Shown here: positions 5,430 to 8,631 of the stretch, piece after piece
How the letters are laid out: each line of letters starts with the position of its first letter
Position numbering within the stretch: position 1 is the stretch's first letter
NCBI GenBank assembly: GCA_018715165.1
Contig: DVMC01000094.1
Coordinates: forward strand, 1-8,631
Reading direction: 5' to 3'
From: Limiplasma pullistercoris
GTDB lineage: Bacteria; Bacillota; Clostridia; Christensenellales; Aristaeellaceae
Length of the DNA: 8,631 nt
Position numbers and translations under genes: made by a program
The notes under the pieces: model-generated
The model's input: the letters and a program-made list of their open reading frames with translations, nothing else
What the model was told of the DNA's origin: nothing
Database searches by the model: none

Positions 5430-6599
5430 TCAGCCGGCCTTTTCATCCGCGGGCTTGAGCCGGGTGAAGATCATGCGCCCGGCGCTGGTCTGGAGTACGG
5501 TGGTCACTACGGCGGTCACGGTCTCGCCCACATAGCGGCGGCCGTTTTCCACCACGATCATGGTGCCGTCATCCAGATAGGCCACGCCCTGGCCTGGTTC
5601 CTTGCCCTCCCGCACGATCTGCACGGTGAGCTCTTCCCCGGCCATGAGCATGGGCTTGAGAGCGTTGGCCAGGTCGTTGATGTTGAGCACGCGCAGGCCG
5701 GTCACGCCCGCCACCTTGTTGAGGTTGTAGTCATTGGTGACCACGGTGCCGCCCTTGTCCCGGCACAGGCGCAGGAGCTTGACGTCTACCTCCTCCAGAT
5801 CGGGATAATCCGTCTCGTCCACGACGATGGGCGTTTTCAACTCCTTTTGCAGCTTGGCCAGCACGTCCAGCCCCCGGCGACCCCGCGCGCGGCGCAGGCT
5901 GTCGCCGCTGTCGGCAATATGGCGCAGCTCCGCCAGCACAAACTGCGGCACCACGATTTCGCCCTCTAGAAAGCCGGTCTTGACAATGTCCAGCACGCGC
6001 CCGTCGATGATGACCGAGGTGTCCAGGTATTTGCGGGACGGCTGTGCGGTCGGGACGTCATCCGTCTCTTCCTCCCCGCCCTCATCGGCCATGAGCAGGT
6101 CCGCGTCATCCAGGATGCCGGCCTCGGCGGCGCGGCGCAGATGCCGGCGCATGCGCGGAGACTTCCCGCCGCGGTAGCGGTGAAAGCCGATTCGCAGCCC
6201 CACGTACCCCAGCACCACATAGGTCAGCGCGCTGAAGCTGATGGTGATCAGGCTCGCGCCCGCCGAAAGGATGAGCTGGGTGATCAGGGCGGCCACCACC
6301 AGCCCCATGATCATCCCGATGGAGGTCAGCACGATCTGCTGGGTGGGCATCGCGTCCCACCGGCGTTCAATGGCCGTGATCAGCTTCATGGTACGGCCGA
6401 TGATGGCACTGGAAAAGGCGAAGCACACGGCGGCGCCGATCAGGCACAGCGCCGCATACAGCGCGATGGGCGCATAGGGGGAGAGGGGATACCAGCGCGA
6501 GAACAGCGGCAAAATCAGCGCCGCCAGCGCCGCCCCGATACCCGCCCCAAGGAGCGTGATGAGAAAGCGCATCAGCTTTTCCACTGTTTTGTTCTTCAT
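5430..6599 (-). CDS. yacL: YacL-type PIN/TRAM membrane protein
   Basis: The 389-aa protein has about four N-terminal membrane spans (near 11-33, 43-65, 89-111, 114-136), an acidic linker, a PIN domain (about 190-310) and a TRAM domain (about 322-382). The PIN domain keeps the acidic metal-binding set: D193 in KYLDTSVIIDGR, E224 in VLAELRHIAD, D272 and D290 in VVTNDYN, so nuclease activity is plausible. TRAM is an RNA-binding beta-barrel. This order matches Bacillus YacL (somewhat shorter), whose cellular role is not well settled. A longer frame opens with TTG at 6611, directly against the AGGCAGG that would serve as Shine-Dalgarno, so I chose the ATG at 6599, about 12 nt downstream of it. It follows radA by 50 bp on the same strand, the usual partnership. 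Confidence 0.85.
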   Translation of the reverse strand: MKNKTVEKLMRFLITLLGAGIGAALAALILPLFSRWYPLSPYAPIALYAALCLIGAAVCFAFSSAIIGRTMKLITAIERRWDAMPTQQIVLTSIGMIMGLVVAALITQLILSAGASLITISFSALTYVVLGYVGLRIGFHRYRGGKSPRMRRHLRRAAEAGILDDADLLMADEGGEEETDDVPTAQPSRKYLDTSVIIDGRVLDIVKTGFLEGEIVVPQFVLAELRHIADSGDSLRRARGRRGLDVLAKLQKELKTPIVVDETDYPDLEEVDVKLLRLCRDKGGTVVTNDYNLNKVAGVTGLRVLNINDLANALKPMLMAGEELTVQIVREGKEPGQGVAYLDDGTMIVVENGRRYVGETVTAVVTTVLQTSAGRMIFTRLKPADEKAG

Positions 6600-6649
6600 A
6601 ATGCTATACAACCTGCCTTTTGGTTCTGACTATTAGATGTAGAAAAAGG

Positions 6650-8029
6650 TCAGCCGACGACGGCGAGGGCCTGCATCAGCGTGTCCACGCCCGTCATTCG
6701 TACTCCGTCGATGGGACGGAGGCGCTTGAGGTTCTGCCGGGGCAAAAGGATGTCCGTAAAGCCCAGGCGCACGCACTCGGCCACGCGCCGCTCGGCCTGC
6801 GCCACAGGGCGAACCTCGCCGCAGAGGCCCACTTCACCCATGACGCTGAGCGTGGGGGAAAGAGTAAAACCCATCAGGCTGGAGGCCACGGCCACGCACA
6901 CGGCCAGATCGGCCGCGGGATCGCTCAGGGCCAGGCCACCCGCCACGTTGATGTACACGTCCTGATCGAACAGCTTTTTGCCGGCGCGCTTTTCCATCAC
7001 CGCCAGGAGCAGCGCCACGCGGCTGGAATCCATGCCGCCCACCGTGCGTTTGGGCACGGTGTAGAACGACCGGGCCGCCAGGGCCTGCAGGTCGCACAGG
7101 ATGGGACGGCTGCCCTGAAGCGTGCACAGCACCACGCTGCCGCTGATGCCGCGGGCACGCTGGCTGAGCAGGCTTTCGCTGGGATTGGTCACGGGAACCA
7201 TCCCCTCGGCGCGCATTTCAAACACGCCCAGCTCGTTGACCGAGCCGAAACGGTTTTTGACCGCGCGAAGCAGCCGGTATTCGTGCTGGCGGTCCCCCTC
7301 GAAGTAGAGCACCGCATCCACCATGTGCTCCAGCACACGCGGGCCCGCAAGGCTTCCTTCCTTTGTAACGTGCCCTACGATGAACACCGAGGTGCCCGTC
7401 TCCTTGGCGAAGCGTACGATCGCGCCCGCGCTCTGGCGCACCTGGGAAACGCTTCCCGGCGCGCTGGCGCTGTCCTGGGACACCATGGTCTGGATGGAAT
7501 CGATGACGAGCACGTCGGGCTGCATCCGGCCGCATTTTTCCAGCACGCTTTCCACGTCGTTCTCGGTGAGCACGTAGAGCGTATCCTGCGGCACGCCGAT
7601 GCGCGAGGCGCGCATCTTGATTTGGTGCGCGCTTTCCTCGCCGCTGACATAGAGCACGCGGCACTGCTGGCTGAGACTTCCTGCCACCTGCAAAAGCAAC
7701 GTGCTTTTGCCGATACCGGGGTCTCCGCCGATGAGGATGGCGCTGCCCGGCACCAGACCGCCTCCCAGCACGCGGTCCAGCTCCTCATTGCCTGTGGAGG
7801 ACCGGGGCATGGGGCGTTCCTGCACCTGACTTAGCGGGATGGCTTCGCTTTTCTGGGTGGTCTGATACCGGGCCGCCTTCTCGGCGGTCTTGCTGGCAAC
7901 GGGGGTTGGGGTTACCGTTTTGCGCTCCTCAAAGGTGTTCCACTCGCCGCAGTCTGGGCAGCAGCCCAGCCAGCGCGCGGTTTCATAGCCGCAGGAGGCG
8001 CAGACATAGCAGGTCTTTTCCTTGGCCAA
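6650..8029 (-). CDS. radA: DNA repair protein RadA (Sms)
   Basis: RadA is a RecA-like ATPase that helps process recombination intermediates by driving branch migration of D-loops. From a TTG start the protein has 459 aa, matching Bacillus and E. coli RadA in length. Visible parts in order: a C4 zinc finger (C10, C13, C24, C27; CASCGY and CPDCGEW), Walker A GGDPGIGKS (101-109, K108), Walker B VLVIDS (173-178), the RadA-specific KNRFGS (258-263), and a Lon-protease-like C-terminal domain ending near residue 455. The TTG at 8029 gives the canonical start MAKEK and has AGGAG 6 nt upstream. The in-frame ATG at 8062 lies inside a GC-rich hairpin and adds 11 residues not seen in the family. It probably heads a transcript with the YacL-type gene. 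Confidence 0.93.
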   Translation of the reverse strand: MAKEKTCYVCASCGYETARWLGCCPDCGEWNTFEERKTVTPTPVASKTAEKAARYQTTQKSEAIPLSQVQERPMPRSSTGNEELDRVLGGGLVPGSAILIGGDPGIGKSTLLLQVAGSLSQQCRVLYVSGEESAHQIKMRASRIGVPQDTLYVLTENDVESVLEKCGRMQPDVLVIDSIQTMVSQDSASAPGSVSQVRQSAGAIVRFAKETGTSVFIVGHVTKEGSLAGPRVLEHMVDAVLYFEGDRQHEYRLLRAVKNRFGSVNELGVFEMRAEGMVPVTNPSESLLSQRARGISGSVVLCTLQGSRPILCDLQALAARSFYTVPKRTVGGMDSSRVALLLAVMEKRAGKKLFDQDVYINVAGGLALSDPAADLAVCVAVASSLMGFTLSPTLSVMGEVGLCGEVRPVAQAERRVAECVRLGFTDILLPRQNLKRLRPIDGVRMTGVDTLMQALAVVG

Positions 8030-8045
8030 GGGGTACTCCTGTTCT

Positions 8046-8060
8046 GCCGCCCGCGGCGGC
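8046..8060 (-). promoter_or_regulatory. GC hairpin just before the radA Shine-Dalgarno
   Basis: Six bases on each side (GCCGCC / GGCGGC) around a 3-nt centre form a perfect inverted repeat, 5 nt upstream of AGGAG (8040-8036). In the radA mRNA it could insulate or modulate loading at the TTG start. No U-run follows, so it is not a terminator. Confidence 0.35.
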
Positions 8061-8203
8061 ATGCGGCTGTCGCGACGGGCTTGTCCCTATCATACCTCGC
8101 GGATGGGACAGGCTGCCATGACAGGTTTGCGGGAATGGTGTCGAGCGGGCAAAAAACTGTTCGCCCGGATTCGACAGATGAGTGCAAAAGAATATACAGA
8201 TTC

Positions 8204-8212
8204 AGTATACCA
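8204..8212 (-). promoter_or_regulatory. Possible radA promoter (extended -10)
   Basis: On the minus strand TGGTATACT (8212-8204) is an extended -10 with TATACT matching 5 of 6 positions. No good -35 lies 16-18 bp upstream. Transcription would begin near 8197, giving a leader of about 170 nt before radA. TATATT at 8196-8191 is an alternative. The rest of 8063-8305 shows no gene or further site that I can support. Confidence 0.3.
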
Positions 8213-8305
8213 TAAAACCGGGGTGGAAGCAGCACGGAAAAAGCGAATTTACACTGCGTTCATCAGCGAAGAAAGGGACTGGTGGCTCCGCGGAAATCGG
8301 CCGGC

Positions 8306-8364
8306 AAAAAAATCAAAAAAATTGAAAAAAAGATGTTGACACGATCCCCGGTCTGTGGTAATAT
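8306..8364 (+). promoter_or_regulatory. rRNA operon promoter with A-rich UP-like element
   Basis: TTGACA (8336-8341, perfect) and TAATAT (8359-8364) are 17 bp apart. Directly upstream, 8306-8332 is almost pure A in three runs broken by short spacers, resembling an UP element that contacts the alpha subunit of RNA polymerase. Transcription would start near 8371, about 123 nt before mature 16S. Confidence 0.75.
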
Positions 8365-8370
8365 AGACAA

Positions 8371-8493
8371 GCTCGCTTGAGAGCAACGAACCTTGAAAAC
8401 GATACAGAGCAAGAGATAGGAAAGCAAGAACGCAAGCAGTCAATGAATTGAGTGAAATTGCGAGCCAGAGAAATCTGGAGCGTAACAGGAATT
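8371..8493 (+). promoter_or_regulatory. rRNA leader with boxB/boxA-like antitermination and processing signals
   Basis: A short hairpin (GCTC 8371-8374 with GAGC 8381-8384) is followed by AACCTTGAAAAC (8389-8400), which resembles the boxA sequence of rRNA leaders that recruits Nus factors. Closer to 16S, CCAGA-GAAA-TCTGG (8465-8478) is a 5-bp stem with a GNRA tetraloop. The processing stem that pairs with sequence after 16S cannot be judged because the 3' side is outside the window. Confidence 0.5.

Positions 8494-8631
<138 letters not shown>

Noticed and set aside
8022..8339. Open frame of 105 codons on the plus strand between radA and the rRNA promoter
   Set aside because: It opens with a non-ATG codon antisense to the radA start, its inner ATG (8118) has no convincing Shine-Dalgarno, and its Lys-rich end comes from the A-tract and -35 box of the rRNA promoter.

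Overview
The window looks like chromosomal DNA of a GC-rich member of the Firmicutes, class Clostridia. The start of a 16S rRNA gene at the right edge has clostridial features (universal 27F site, CTTGAAAAC boxA-like leader element, TTGACA/17 bp/TAATAT promoter behind an A-rich UP-like tract). The helix 6 region reminds me of Christensenellales-type sequences, but about 138 nt of 16S cannot settle the order. Gene content agrees: a radA-yacL pair, an Lsa-type ABC-F gene and strong Gram-positive Shine-Dalgarno sites.

Layout. (1) 1-245, minus: N-terminus of a secreted substrate-binding protein of an iron/polyamine-type ABC transporter, with its own promoter and a structured leader. (2) 447-2963, plus: a two-gene unit of a WbpG/PseA-type N-acetyl sugar amidotransferase and a multi-pass membrane protein, suggesting surface glycan or glycoconjugate work. 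(3) 2960-4732, plus: an ABC-F ribosomal protection protein of the Lsa type, behind a leader of about 200 nt that looks like a complete transcription attenuator. (4) 4681-5419, plus: a LacA/Maa-type hexapeptide acetyltransferase expressed from a promoter hidden inside the ABC-F gene's terminator, closed by a bidirectional terminator. (5) 8029-5430, minus: radA (TTG start) and a YacL-type PIN/TRAM membrane protein. (6) 8306-8631, plus: rRNA operon promoter, leader and 16S 5' end.

The most interesting part is the ABC-F leader. A consensus-like promoter starts a transcript carrying a Shine-Dalgarno site and a three-codon ORF (Met-Arg-Lys-stop). About 90 nt later comes an intrinsic terminator, placed just before the ABC-F ribosome-binding site. 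The short ORF and its flanks (3007-3043) can pair with 3116-3148 through 26 base pairs, three of them wobbles. This uses up the terminator's 5' arm and loop, so the two folds exclude each other. The terminator loop also holds a 7-nt perfect complement of the ABC-F Shine-Dalgarno. This fits antibiotic- or ribosome-sensing control of a resistance gene, but the simple pairing model predicts that a ribosome on the short ORF favours termination, so the sign of the switch is open.

Functional calls rest on motifs read by eye. No alignment, folding or database search was run.
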